Source of the DNA: Planctomycetota bacterium
GTDB taxonomy: Bacteria; Planctomycetota; GCA-002687715; DRQF01
Length of the DNA stretch: 64,000 nucleotides
Reading direction: 5' to 3'
Assembly (NCBI GenBank): GCA_020639295.1
Contig: JACKGY010000005.1
Location: 434,001-498,000 of the forward strand
Shown here: piece after piece, positions 17,477 through 25,301 of the stretch
How the letters are laid out: the number at the start of each line of letters is the position of its first letter
Numbering within the stretch: the first letter of the stretch is position 1
The notes under the pieces: model-generated
Told to the model about the DNA's origin: nothing
Database searches by the model: none
Seen by the model: only the letters and a program-made list of their open reading frames with translations
Made by a program: the position numbers and the translations under genes

Positions 17477-18124
17477 CTACTCCTGGGCCCCGGGCCGGTA
17501 CATCAGCCGGGTCTTCTCGCTGGCCCACCAGTCCCGCCAGCGGGAGATCGAGACGTTGCGGATCTCCGCCGGCGCGGCGAACTCGTAGCCGAAGTCCTGG
17601 CCGAGGACCTTGCGCAGGGCCTCGATCGACTTGTAACGGAAACGTCGATCCTGGCTGTCGAGGAACTCGATCAGCACCGGCACGGCCGTGGTGTCGCCAT
17701 GATTGAGCAGACCGGCGGCGGCCTCGAAGCGGACGACCTCGTCGGCATGCCCGAGGTGGGCCACCAGCGCCGCGCTGCTCTCCGGCGTCCGGGTGAAACC
17801 GAGGACGTAGAGGAGCTGGGCCCGGCTGCGCAGGTCGGACTTGTCGAGGTGATCGAGCACCACCGGCACGGCCAGCTCGCGCATCGAGATGAGCCACTGC
17901 AGGACGCGAAGCAACTCCGGGCCCCGCTCATAGGGAACCGACTCCACGGCCGCGGTGATCCGGACCTCGTCGTAGTCCGGAGCGGTGGACTGGTCCTGGG
18001 CCTCGAGGGCCTCGCCGTAGTCCTTCGGCAACTCGACCCCGTCGCGGGTGTAGGAGGTGGTGCAGGCCGTGGCGGCCAGGAACACGAGGACGATCAGGGC
18101 GAGCTGGGAGCGAATCCGGGTCAT
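17477..18124 (-). CDS. HEAT-repeat lipoprotein
   Basis: Predicted outer- or inner-membrane lipoprotein of 215 residues. The signal peptide ends in a lipobox (LAATAC, Cys21). The mature part has about four HEAT/PBS-lyase-like helical repeats (about 70-165, e.g. DLRSRAQLLYVLGFTRTPES and EVVRFEAAAGLLNHGD), then a short tail with SISRWRDWWASEKTRLMYRP. That Trp-rich end resembles the REWWREN-type tails common on HEAT proteins. Start ATG at 18124 is chosen because the lipobox signal follows. No enzymatic residues are visible; a scaffold role is likely. Confidence 0.87.
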   Translation of the reverse strand: MTRIRSQLALIVLVFLAATACTTSYTRDGVELPKDYGEALEAQDQSTAPDYDEVRITAAVESVPYERGPELLRVLQWLISMRELAVPVVLDHLDKSDLRSRAQLLYVLGFTRTPESSAALVAHLGHADEVVRFEAAAGLLNHGDTTAVPVLIEFLDSQDRRFRYKSIEALRKVLGQDFGYEFAAPAEIRNVSISRWRDWWASEKTRLMYRPGAQE

Positions 18125-18222
18125 CGTTCCATCCCTTCGAGAACAAATACCTGTCAGCAAACGACTTTGGCGGTGCTGACCCGGCATCCTCATCGGCCGG
18201 CGACTGCATGTTCTTGAGGAGC

Positions 18223-18240
18223 GGCGGGATTTCTCCCGCC
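18223..18240 (-). terminator. Short hairpin after the VWA gene
   Basis: GGCGGGA and its complement TCCCGCC flank a 4-base loop, just past the stop of the von Willebrand A protein gene (stop at 18248). Position suits termination, but there is no U-tract on the minus strand, so confidence is low. Confidence 0.35.
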
Positions 18241-18247
18241 TGGTCGC

Positions 18248-20584
18248 TCAGCGATCACGACTCCGGAGCAGGAGATCGATCGCCAGGAGCACGACCAGGA
18301 GGGCTGCCAGGAGGCGAGGCCGGGATCTGGCGGTCGTGCCGGGCGCCACCAGGGCCGCCAGGCGGGTCTCGAGGTCGTGCCGACCGGCTTCGGGCTCGGG
18401 GCCGAGATCACGCCAGGAGGCCTCGGCCAGGAGGAGGGCGCCCCGGTCACGGCCGGCGCCGTCGATCAGATGGTAGCGGCCGGGCGCCAGCGGCCGGGTC
18501 CGGAGCCCGCTCCGGGCGCGATCCACGCCGACCGGCTCGAGGTCGATCTCTCCTTCCGCGCCGCGCAGCCGCAAGGGACCGAGCCCGAGATCCCGCCCCC
18601 TGAGCTCGAGGCGTTCGCCGCCCTCTTCCACCAGGCGGCCCAGTTCGGCCCCGGCCGGGCGATCGGCCAGGCCGGCGATGAAGCCGGCCAGCGCGTTCGG
18701 ACCACCCGGCCCGAACAGACCGGCCTCGGCCGCCGGCAGCGGCTCGACCGGCGCGGCCGCGACCCGCCCGAGGCCCCGGCCGATGACCGCGAGGCCGTTC
18801 TCGTCCAGCCCGCGGGCGGCCAGGATCTCGGCCGCCGGATCGCGGCGGCTGCGCAGCAAGCGACCGATCTCCGCCCGGCCCTCGGCGCGTGCGAGGACGA
18901 GGGGCCCGACCTCGAGTTCCTGACCCAGGGCGCGGAAGTAGGGGTCGAGCAGGCGGCCGAAGTCGTCGACCGCGTGGACCCGATCGGCGCCGCCCGCCAG
19001 GATCTCGAGCAGGGGTCGAAGGGTCTCGTCGCGATCGAACCAGAACAGCTGCAGACCACCGACCGCCGCGAAGCGCGGCGCCAGCCCGCGCACCAGAGCG
19101 AGATCGAGTCCGCGGGGGTCCTGACCGTCGGTGGCCAGCACGTTCAAGGTCTCGCGATCCGGGTCGACGGGCGCGGCCGCCATCTCCTCCAGCAGGGCGC
19201 GAAGCTCGGTTCCTCCCGAGGCGCCGAGCGCCTTCAGATCGCCGGCCAGCCGCTCGGTCGCGCCCGGGTCGGCCACGTCGTAGACCAGGGTCCGCCGGCG
19301 ATCGGCGAAGAGGATCAGCTCCAGGCGGTCCTCGGGACCGAGGGTCTGGAACAACGCCCGGACGCTGTCGGCGGCGGCGGCCAGCCGCCCCCCGCCGGCC
19401 ATGCTGCCGGAATGGTCGAGGGCGAACCGCAGGCACCGCGGCTTGCGTCCCGGGCGGGCCTTCAGGGGCGAGAGCCGGTCGAGCACGGAGCCCTCCCAGC
19501 CGCCGGCGCCGAAGGCATCCACGCAGCCGACCAGCATCAGGCCCGTGCCCGAACGCACCCGGGCCTCGAGCAGCTCCGGCGCCCAGGGCAAGGAGGGTCG
19601 CGATAGCGAGTCGATCAGGATCACCGAGGCGGCGCCGAGCGGCGCCTCGGTGCCCAGGAGCCGCAGCCCCGGGGCGGTCGCCAGGAGGTCGGCGAGCCGG
19701 CGATCACCGGCCGGGCCCTGCACGAGCAGGACGGGAACCGCCTCGTCGGCGCCGACCAGGAAGGGCAGCCGAGCCCGGTCGTTGGCCGGCTGCGCGTCGG
19801 CCCGATCGGCGACCAGGACGGCCTCGAAGCGACCGGTGGCCGGCCAGGGTGGCCGGAAGCGCAGGAGCAGGTCCTCCCGGACCGGACCCGCGGGCAGGTT
19901 CAGCTCCAGGCGCCGTACGCCGGCCTCGATCACGATCGAACGCGCGGCCTCGAGCCGACCCTCGACCACCAGTTCGAGATCGACCGGGCGGTCGCCGGTG
20001 ACCAGCGGCGGCGGACTCCGGAAGCGCAGGGCGAGATCCTCGGCGCGGCGCCGCGGGCCGGGAACGAGACGCAGGCCGACGAGTCCGGGCTGCGGTCCGG
20101 TCGGCAGGTCGACGCCGCCGTCGCTGACCAGGACGACTTTAAAGGCCCGATCACCGAGCAGCTCGTGCGCTCGCTCGAGCGCCGGCCCGACCGCGGCGCG
20201 GCTGCGAAACGGTGGATCGGCGAGGATCGCGGGCGAGGCCAGGCCGCGGCCGAGGTCGCCGGCCGGACCATGGTAGAGGGAGAAGGGACGACCGCCGGCC
20301 AGGAGCACCAGGACCTCGCGGTCGGGGCGGGCTTCGATCGCGGCCAGATCGACGAAGTCGTCCAGCCGCGGTCCCATGCTGAGGGAGGCGTCGATCATCA
20401 GCACCAGGACCGGCTCGACCGGATCGTCGCCCACCAGGAAGCGCGGCCAGGCGAGGGCGAGGAGACCGATCGCCAGGCTCCCGGCGAGCAGGACGCGGCC
20501 GGCGCGGCGGCGGCCACGAAGGCGCCAGATCAGCGCGAGAACGGCGAGGGCGGCGATCGACGACAGGAGCCAGAGCTCGTTCAT
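18248..20584 (-). CDS. Membrane protein with von Willebrand factor A-like domains
   Basis: A 778-residue protein with two N-terminal membrane helices (about 4-20 and 30-47) and one at the very C-terminus (about 754-773), leaving a large extracytoplasmic middle. The first domain contains VLMIDASLSMGP and a second VWA domain contains LRFALDHSGSMAGGGRL, whose DxSxS is a proper MIDAS metal-binding motif, followed by TDGQDPRGLDL. The first domain carries DASLS, also MIDAS-like. This layout resembles BatA/BatB-type VWA proteins but no MoxR ATPase is nearby. It overlaps mnmA by four bases (ATGA), so translation is coupled. Function unknown. Confidence 0.85.
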   Translation of the reverse strand: MNELWLLSSIAALAVLALIWRLRGRRRAGRVLLAGSLAIGLLALAWPRFLVGDDPVEPVLVLMIDASLSMGPRLDDFVDLAAIEARPDREVLVLLAGGRPFSLYHGPAGDLGRGLASPAILADPPFRSRAAVGPALERAHELLGDRAFKVVLVSDGGVDLPTGPQPGLVGLRLVPGPRRRAEDLALRFRSPPPLVTGDRPVDLELVVEGRLEAARSIVIEAGVRRLELNLPAGPVREDLLLRFRPPWPATGRFEAVLVADRADAQPANDRARLPFLVGADEAVPVLLVQGPAGDRRLADLLATAPGLRLLGTEAPLGAASVILIDSLSRPSLPWAPELLEARVRSGTGLMLVGCVDAFGAGGWEGSVLDRLSPLKARPGRKPRCLRFALDHSGSMAGGGRLAAAADSVRALFQTLGPEDRLELILFADRRRTLVYDVADPGATERLAGDLKALGASGGTELRALLEEMAAAPVDPDRETLNVLATDGQDPRGLDLALVRGLAPRFAAVGGLQLFWFDRDETLRPLLEILAGGADRVHAVDDFGRLLDPYFRALGQELEVGPLVLARAEGRAEIGRLLRSRRDPAAEILAARGLDENGLAVIGRGLGRVAAAPVEPLPAAEAGLFGPGGPNALAGFIAGLADRPAGAELGRLVEEGGERLELRGRDLGLGPLRLRGAEGEIDLEPVGVDRARSGLRTRPLAPGRYHLIDGAGRDRGALLLAEASWRDLGPEPEAGRHDLETRLAALVAPGTTARSRPRLLAALLVVLLAIDLLLRSRDR

Positions 20585-21702
20585 CGGCGCGGGCCCGCGT
20601 CGAGGACCCGGTCGATGAAGCCGCCGACGAGGACCAGGTCGTCCAGGTAGAAGACCGCGGCCTGCCCGGGAGTCACGGCCCGCTCCGGGCTCGCGAAGCG
20701 GATGGTCACCGAACCGTCCGCGGCGCCGATCAGTTCCGCCGGCGTCGCCTCGTGGCGCGAGCGGATCTTCACGTCGCCCGCGATCGTCTCACCGGGGGCG
20801 AGCGGCCCGATGCCCTGGAAGGTGGGCTGGCCGATGACCAGGCCACCGGCCAGGAGGTCGTCCGGACCACCGACCACGACGACGTTGTCCTCGGGACGGA
20901 TCGCCACCACGTAACGCGGCGACTTGTTGCCGCCGCCGAGTCCGCGGCGCTGGCCGATGGTGTAGAGCTGATGACCCTCGTGCCGCCCCAGCTCGCGTCC
21001 TTCGAGATCGACGACCGGACCGGGTCGGAGCGTCTCGGGTGCGCGCCGGCGCAAGAAGCCGCGGTAGTCGTCGTCGGGAACGAAGCAGATCTCCTGGCTG
21101 TCCGGCTTGTCGTGGACGGCGAGGCCGAGATCGCGGGCGCGCTCGCGCACCTCGCTCTTCTCGAGTTCGCCCAGGGGCAGGAGACTGCGCTCGAGCTGCC
21201 ACTGCTCGAGCGGAAAGAGCAGATAGGACTGGTCCTTGTCGCGATCGAGACCGCGCGCCACCGCGAGCCGGTCGTCGCGGCGGAGCAGGCGGGCATAGTG
21301 GCCGGTGGCGACGCGTCGGGCGCCGATCGCGTCGGCCTGTTCGAGCAGCTTGCCGAACTTCAGCCAGCGATTGCACTGGATGCAGGGGTTGGGGGTGCGG
21401 CCGGCGTCGTACTCGGCGGCGAAGTAGTCCATGATCCGGCCGAAGTCGACGCTGAAATCGAGGGCGTAGAAGGGGATGTCCAGCCGCGCCGCGACCTGAC
21501 GGGCATCCATCGAGTCCTCGAGCGAGCAGCAGCCCTGCTTGCCCCGACTGGCGGCGGCGCCGGGAGCGATGCCGTTGCGCATGAACAGGCCGACGACCTC
21601 GTGGCCCTGCTCGCGCAGCAGGGCCGCGGCGACGCTGGAATCGACGCCGCCGCTCATGGCGACGACGACGCGTTCGGCCTTTCCGCTGGTGACTTCGGGC
21701 AT
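20581..21702 (-). CDS. mnmA: tRNA-specific 2-thiouridylase
   Basis: Puts sulfur on U34 of tRNAs for Lys, Glu and Gln. The 373 residues begin with the PP-loop ATP motif VVVAMSGGVDSSVAAALL, followed by VGLFMRNG. The two catalytic Cys are present: NPCIQCNRWLKFG (nucleophile) and SQEICFVPDDDY (persulfide). The C-terminal beta-barrel reads VTIRFASPERAVTPGQAAVFY. The ATG at 21702 is chosen over the one six codons upstream by family length. It precedes and overlaps the VWA gene, an unusual partner, and is divergent from yajC. Confidence 0.96.
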   Translation of the reverse strand: MPEVTSGKAERVVVAMSGGVDSSVAAALLREQGHEVVGLFMRNGIAPGAAASRGKQGCCSLEDSMDARQVAARLDIPFYALDFSVDFGRIMDYFAAEYDAGRTPNPCIQCNRWLKFGKLLEQADAIGARRVATGHYARLLRRDDRLAVARGLDRDKDQSYLLFPLEQWQLERSLLPLGELEKSEVRERARDLGLAVHDKPDSQEICFVPDDDYRGFLRRRAPETLRPGPVVDLEGRELGRHEGHQLYTIGQRRGLGGGNKSPRYVVAIRPEDNVVVVGGPDDLLAGGLVIGQPTFQGIGPLAPGETIAGDVKIRSRHEATPAELIGAADGSVTIRFASPERAVTPGQAAVFYLDDLVLVGGFIDRVLDAGPRR

Positions 21703-21858
21703 GGTCGCCGATTCTCGCATCGTCCCCGGTCGCCGACAATCGCCGGGGCCCGGCCCCGGCCGGCCTCGCGGGCGGCCTTTTGCGCTCCGGGCCCCGGGGC
21801 TATGATCCCGCCCCGGCCTCGAAGCCGGTCCGATTCACCCAACGACGCGAGTTCGCCG

Positions 21859-22170
21859 ATGTTCGCCACCAGCGCCACGATGATGTTCCTCGAGGGAGAG
21901 CAGAGTGGTCCCTCGTTCCTGCCGATCCTCGGCGCGATGGCCCTGATCTGGGTCTTCATCGTCATCCTCCCGGCCCGCAAGGACAAGAAGCGCAAGGCGG
22001 AGATGATGGCCAACCTGAAGAAGGGCGACCGCCTGCTGTTCCAGAACGGCCTCGTGGGCAAGCTCGTCACCGACAAGGGCACGACCCTGGTGGCGGAGTG
22101 CCAGGGCTCGAAGTTCGAGATTTTGAAGGATCAGGTCGTTCGCGTTCTCGACGAGAAGAGCGAGAGCTGA
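21859..22170 (+). CDS. yajC: Preprotein translocase subunit YajC
   Basis: Small accessory subunit of the SecDF-YajC complex. The 103 residues have a membrane helix (about 20-37, ILGAMALIWVFIVILPARKDKKRK) followed by the conserved positive KKR cluster and the cytoplasmic domain MMANLKKGDRLLFQNGLVGKLV. No secD or secF follows; yraN does, 34 bases on. The exact start among the first Met codons is uncertain (positions 1, 8 and 9 are Met). Confidence 0.93.
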   Translation: MFATSATMMFLEGEQSGPSFLPILGAMALIWVFIVILPARKDKKRKAEMMANLKKGDRLLFQNGLVGKLVTDKGTTLVAECQGSKFEILKDQVVRVLDEKSES

Positions 22171-22204
22171 TCCCAACCCCGTTCGCCGCGGGCCCCGCGC
22201 CCGC

Positions 22205-22570
22205 ATGCTCGCCACCAGATTCCGCGCCTTCCTCGCCGGCCGTCGGGCGGAGGCCCTCGCCCGCCGCCATCTGCGCCGCGCCGGCTTCCTGATCGTCGAA
22301 CGCAACGTCCGGGTCGGCCGCGACGAGATCGACCTGGTCGCGATCGACGAAGAGACCATCGTGTTCGTCGAGGTGAAGGCCCGTCGCGACTCGCTCGCCG
22401 AGGCGCTCATGGCCTGTGATCGCGCCAAGCGCCGGCGCCTCGGTCGCGCCGCCCGCGCCTACCTCGGCCGCGAGGGCCTCCGCGAACTGCCTCATCGTTT
22501 CGACCTGGTCGCCCTGAGCCGCGAGGACGGCCGCTGGCGCATCGTTCACCAGCGCGGGATCGAGGTCTGA
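22205..22570 (+). CDS. YraN/UPF0102 family nuclease-like protein
   Basis: Protein of 121 residues with the PD-(D/E)xK nuclease-like core: GRRAEALARRHLRRAGF, then GRDEIDLVAIDEETIVFVEVKAR, where the Asp and the Glu-x-Lys form the potential metal site. AKRRRLGRAARAYL is the usual third block. The family is widespread and uncharacterised, suspected to act on branched DNA. It is the last gene of the yajC pair and ends two bases from the convergent glycosyltransferase stop. Confidence 0.92.
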   Translation: MLATRFRAFLAGRRAEALARRHLRRAGFLIVERNVRVGRDEIDLVAIDEETIVFVEVKARRDSLAEALMACDRAKRRRLGRAARAYLGREGLRELPHRFDLVALSREDGRWRIVHQRGIEV

Positions 22571-22572
22571 AC

Positions 22573-25164
22573 TCAGTCCTCCTCGGCCGCGGGCGGCGAC
22601 GACGCCCCTCGCAGACGCAGGACCTCGTCGTGCAGGTCGCGGATCATCCGGGCATTCACCTCGGCGATGGTGGCGATGTCGCCGAGCCCGGGCGCGTGCT
22701 CCTCCGGAACCTCCGCCGGCAGCGCGCGGGGCCGGGAGGTCACCGCCGGATCCCAGACGGCGACGATGCCGCGGCGAAGATCCTCGATCAGGGCCGCCAG
22801 GAGTTCGATCAGGCGATCGCGACGCGCCAGGCGGTCGGCGAGCTCCTCGGCGCGCGCGGTGACCTCGTCGGTCCGCGCCGACCGGGGCCGGAGTTCGGCG
22901 AGCTCGACCTCCATCTCGGTCTGGCGCCGGCGACTGCGCTCGAGCGCCGCGCTGGCCTCGGCCTGCTGCCGGCGCAGTTCCTCGAGCTTCGCCGCGAGTT
23001 CCTCCCCGCGTCGCGAGCGCGGCCGCAAGGCGGCGATCTCGGCCTCGAGCGCCTCGATCCGGCGGCCCTCGGCGGCCTGCGACTCCTCGCAGTTCTCGCA
23101 GGCCTCGCGCACCTGCTCGAGTTCGCGCTCCAGGTCGCTCGCCCGTTCGGCATGACCGCGCAGGTGATCGATCTCGGTCTCGACCTCGGCGAGGTCGGCC
23201 ACCGCCGAGCGGTGCTCGGCACGGGCCGACGCCAGGGTGGCCTCCAGCCGGCCGCGCAGTTCGCGCTCCTTCTCCAGCTCGGTCTCGAGTCCGCTCAGGA
23301 CCTCGACCGCCGCCCGGTGGCTGTCGTGCTCGCGGCCGAACGCGGTCTCGAGCTCGGCGTAGCCGGCGCGGATCCTGCCCAGCTCCCGCTCCAGCCGCGC
23401 CACCTTGGCCTCGTATTCGACCTCCGCGGCGGCCAGCCGCTCGCGCTCGGCCCGACGTTCCGGCAGGACGCGGGCGAACTCGCCGAGGACACCGGCGTCC
23501 TCGGCCACCAGGACCGAGACCGGCCCGAGGCCGGGCACGTGTTCCGGAAGATCGGGCGCCGGAGCCGGTGCGAGGGCCGGCATCGGCCGGCCGCTCAGGT
23601 AGGCGTCGAGCGCCCGGCGGAAGTTCTCGATCTCGATGGCGAGGCTGGCGATGATCGCCCGTTCGTGACCGTCGCGCTCCTCGACCTCGCGCAGCCGCGT
23701 CTCCAACCGCCCGCGCTCCTCGACCCAGGCATCCTTCTCGCGCATGAGCTTGCGCATCTCGCCCTCGTAGTGGTCGCCGCGGCCGGCCTCGCGCTTGATG
23801 TGGCCGATCTGCCCGAACATCACCGCCTCGTAGCGGCGCGTCATGCGGGTCTGGTGCTCGAGGCGACGCCAGGGCAGCCCCGGATCGCTCCGCGCGTCCG
23901 GCTGCTCTTCGTCCAGCACGGCCTGGTAGAGAGCCAGCAGGCGACCGGCGTGGCGGGCCATCGGCTTGAGTTCCGGGATCGCCCGGCGCCAGATCGCGAG
24001 TCGACCCGGCTCGTCGGCCAGCCGCTCGAGCACGCGGGCGAGGCTGGTCGGGTCCTCGGCGCGGAAGGTCGCGCCGGCGGCGCCGATCCGTTCGGCCAGG
24101 GCGCCGCGGTCGGAGACGATCGCGGGCAGGCCGAGGGCGAAGGCCTCGTCCAGCACGAAGGAGAAGGACTCGCTGCAGAGCGAAGGGATGAGGGCGCAGT
24201 CGAGTTCGACGCCGGCGATGTCGGCCGGCTGGAAGGCGCCATGCCAGGCCACGTCCAGATCCTCGGCGAGTTCCTCGAGCCGAGCCTTGTAGCGGGGCTC
24301 GATCACCTCACCCCAGACGTGGAGTTCGAAACGCCGGTTCCGGCGGCCGAGCTGGCGGAGCGCCTCCAGGACGAGGTGGACACCCTTCATGTGGAAGAGG
24401 TGTCCCCAGATGCCGAGACGGATCGCCGGCCGGCGACCGAGACGGCGGCGGCCCGGGTCCTGGCGGCGCCGGGGAGCCGCGGGAGACTCCGTTCCGTCGA
24501 CGCCGATGATGCTGCCGTGCGGCAGGACGATCAGCCGATCGCGCGGGATCTCGGCGCTGGCGGCGACCACGTCCCCGTGCGCGCCCGAAGGCACGATGAT
24601 CCGCCGGGCCAGCCGCATCTCGTTGCGGAAGTCGTCGCGGAAGAGCGCGACCTCCTCGGCCGCGGCCGCCTCGTCCATGAAGGGGAACCGGGGCACGCAA
24701 CCGGCGCAGCTCTCGGGACCGAGGGGACGCTCGCAGAAGCTCTCGTCGCGGATGCGGAAGATGCGCGGGCAGGTGGTCCAGAGATCGTGCAGCGTGCAGA
24801 CCGCCGGGACGCCGAGCCGGTGGCAGGTCTCGATCAGCGAGCGCGACAGCCGATACCAGTGCTGGACGTGGACGAGGTCGGGTCGCAACCGGCGCAGGCA
24901 CTCGGCGAAGAGCCGCGTCGCCTCGGGCGAGAAGGATCGGGTCCAGTGCTCGAGGTAGCTGCCGGCCAGCACGATCTTGGTGACCGGAAAGCCGTCGAAC
25001 TCGTAGCGTTCGAGCTGGGCCTCCGGCGCGTCATGGGTGGTGCCGGCCACGATCTCGACCTCGTGGCCGAGCTCGCGCTGCGCGCGCGCCAGACCGAGGA
25101 GATAGAGTTCGGTGCCGCCGCGGAACTGGGGCAGGAAGCCGTGGATCACGTGTAGGATGCGCAT
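22573..25164 (-). CDS. GT4-like glycosyltransferase with long C-terminal coiled coil
   Basis: The first 400 residues are a GT-B glycosyltransferase: MRILHVIHGFLPQFRGGTELY, acceptor-domain loops, LVHVQHWYRLS, a Cys-rich segment (CERPLGPESCAGC), AIRLGIWGHLFHMKGVHLVL and the sugar-nucleotide motif SESFSFVLDEAFALGLPAIVS with the E-x7-E pair. The remaining 460 residues are heptad-rich coiled coil (about 460-530 and 575-790) with a Pro-rich break (about 545-565) and a tail. Such enzymes add sugars to surface glycans; the coiled coil may set chain length or dock partners. At 863 residues it is twice the family norm. It is convergent with yraN. Confidence 0.88.
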   Translation of the reverse strand: MRILHVIHGFLPQFRGGTELYLLGLARAQRELGHEVEIVAGTTHDAPEAQLERYEFDGFPVTKIVLAGSYLEHWTRSFSPEATRLFAECLRRLRPDLVHVQHWYRLSRSLIETCHRLGVPAVCTLHDLWTTCPRIFRIRDESFCERPLGPESCAGCVPRFPFMDEAAAAEEVALFRDDFRNEMRLARRIIVPSGAHGDVVAASAEIPRDRLIVLPHGSIIGVDGTESPAAPRRRQDPGRRRLGRRPAIRLGIWGHLFHMKGVHLVLEALRQLGRRNRRFELHVWGEVIEPRYKARLEELAEDLDVAWHGAFQPADIAGVELDCALIPSLCSESFSFVLDEAFALGLPAIVSDRGALAERIGAAGATFRAEDPTSLARVLERLADEPGRLAIWRRAIPELKPMARHAGRLLALYQAVLDEEQPDARSDPGLPWRRLEHQTRMTRRYEAVMFGQIGHIKREAGRGDHYEGEMRKLMREKDAWVEERGRLETRLREVEERDGHERAIIASLAIEIENFRRALDAYLSGRPMPALAPAPAPDLPEHVPGLGPVSVLVAEDAGVLGEFARVLPERRAERERLAAAEVEYEAKVARLERELGRIRAGYAELETAFGREHDSHRAAVEVLSGLETELEKERELRGRLEATLASARAEHRSAVADLAEVETEIDHLRGHAERASDLERELEQVREACENCEESQAAEGRRIEALEAEIAALRPRSRRGEELAAKLEELRRQQAEASAALERSRRRQTEMEVELAELRPRSARTDEVTARAEELADRLARRDRLIELLAALIEDLRRGIVAVWDPAVTSRPRALPAEVPEEHAPGLGDIATIAEVNARMIRDLHDEVLRLRGASSPPAAEED

Positions 25165-25301
25165 GCTCTCACTCGCGTGCCCGCCAGGGGGTATCGCCCT
25201 TCCGTGTCCATATCGTTACGATCGACGGCAGCTCACGCCAGGGGGGTGTCGGAGACGATCACCTCGGGCGGCGTCGAGAGTCTAATACACCTGGAGCCAA
25301 G

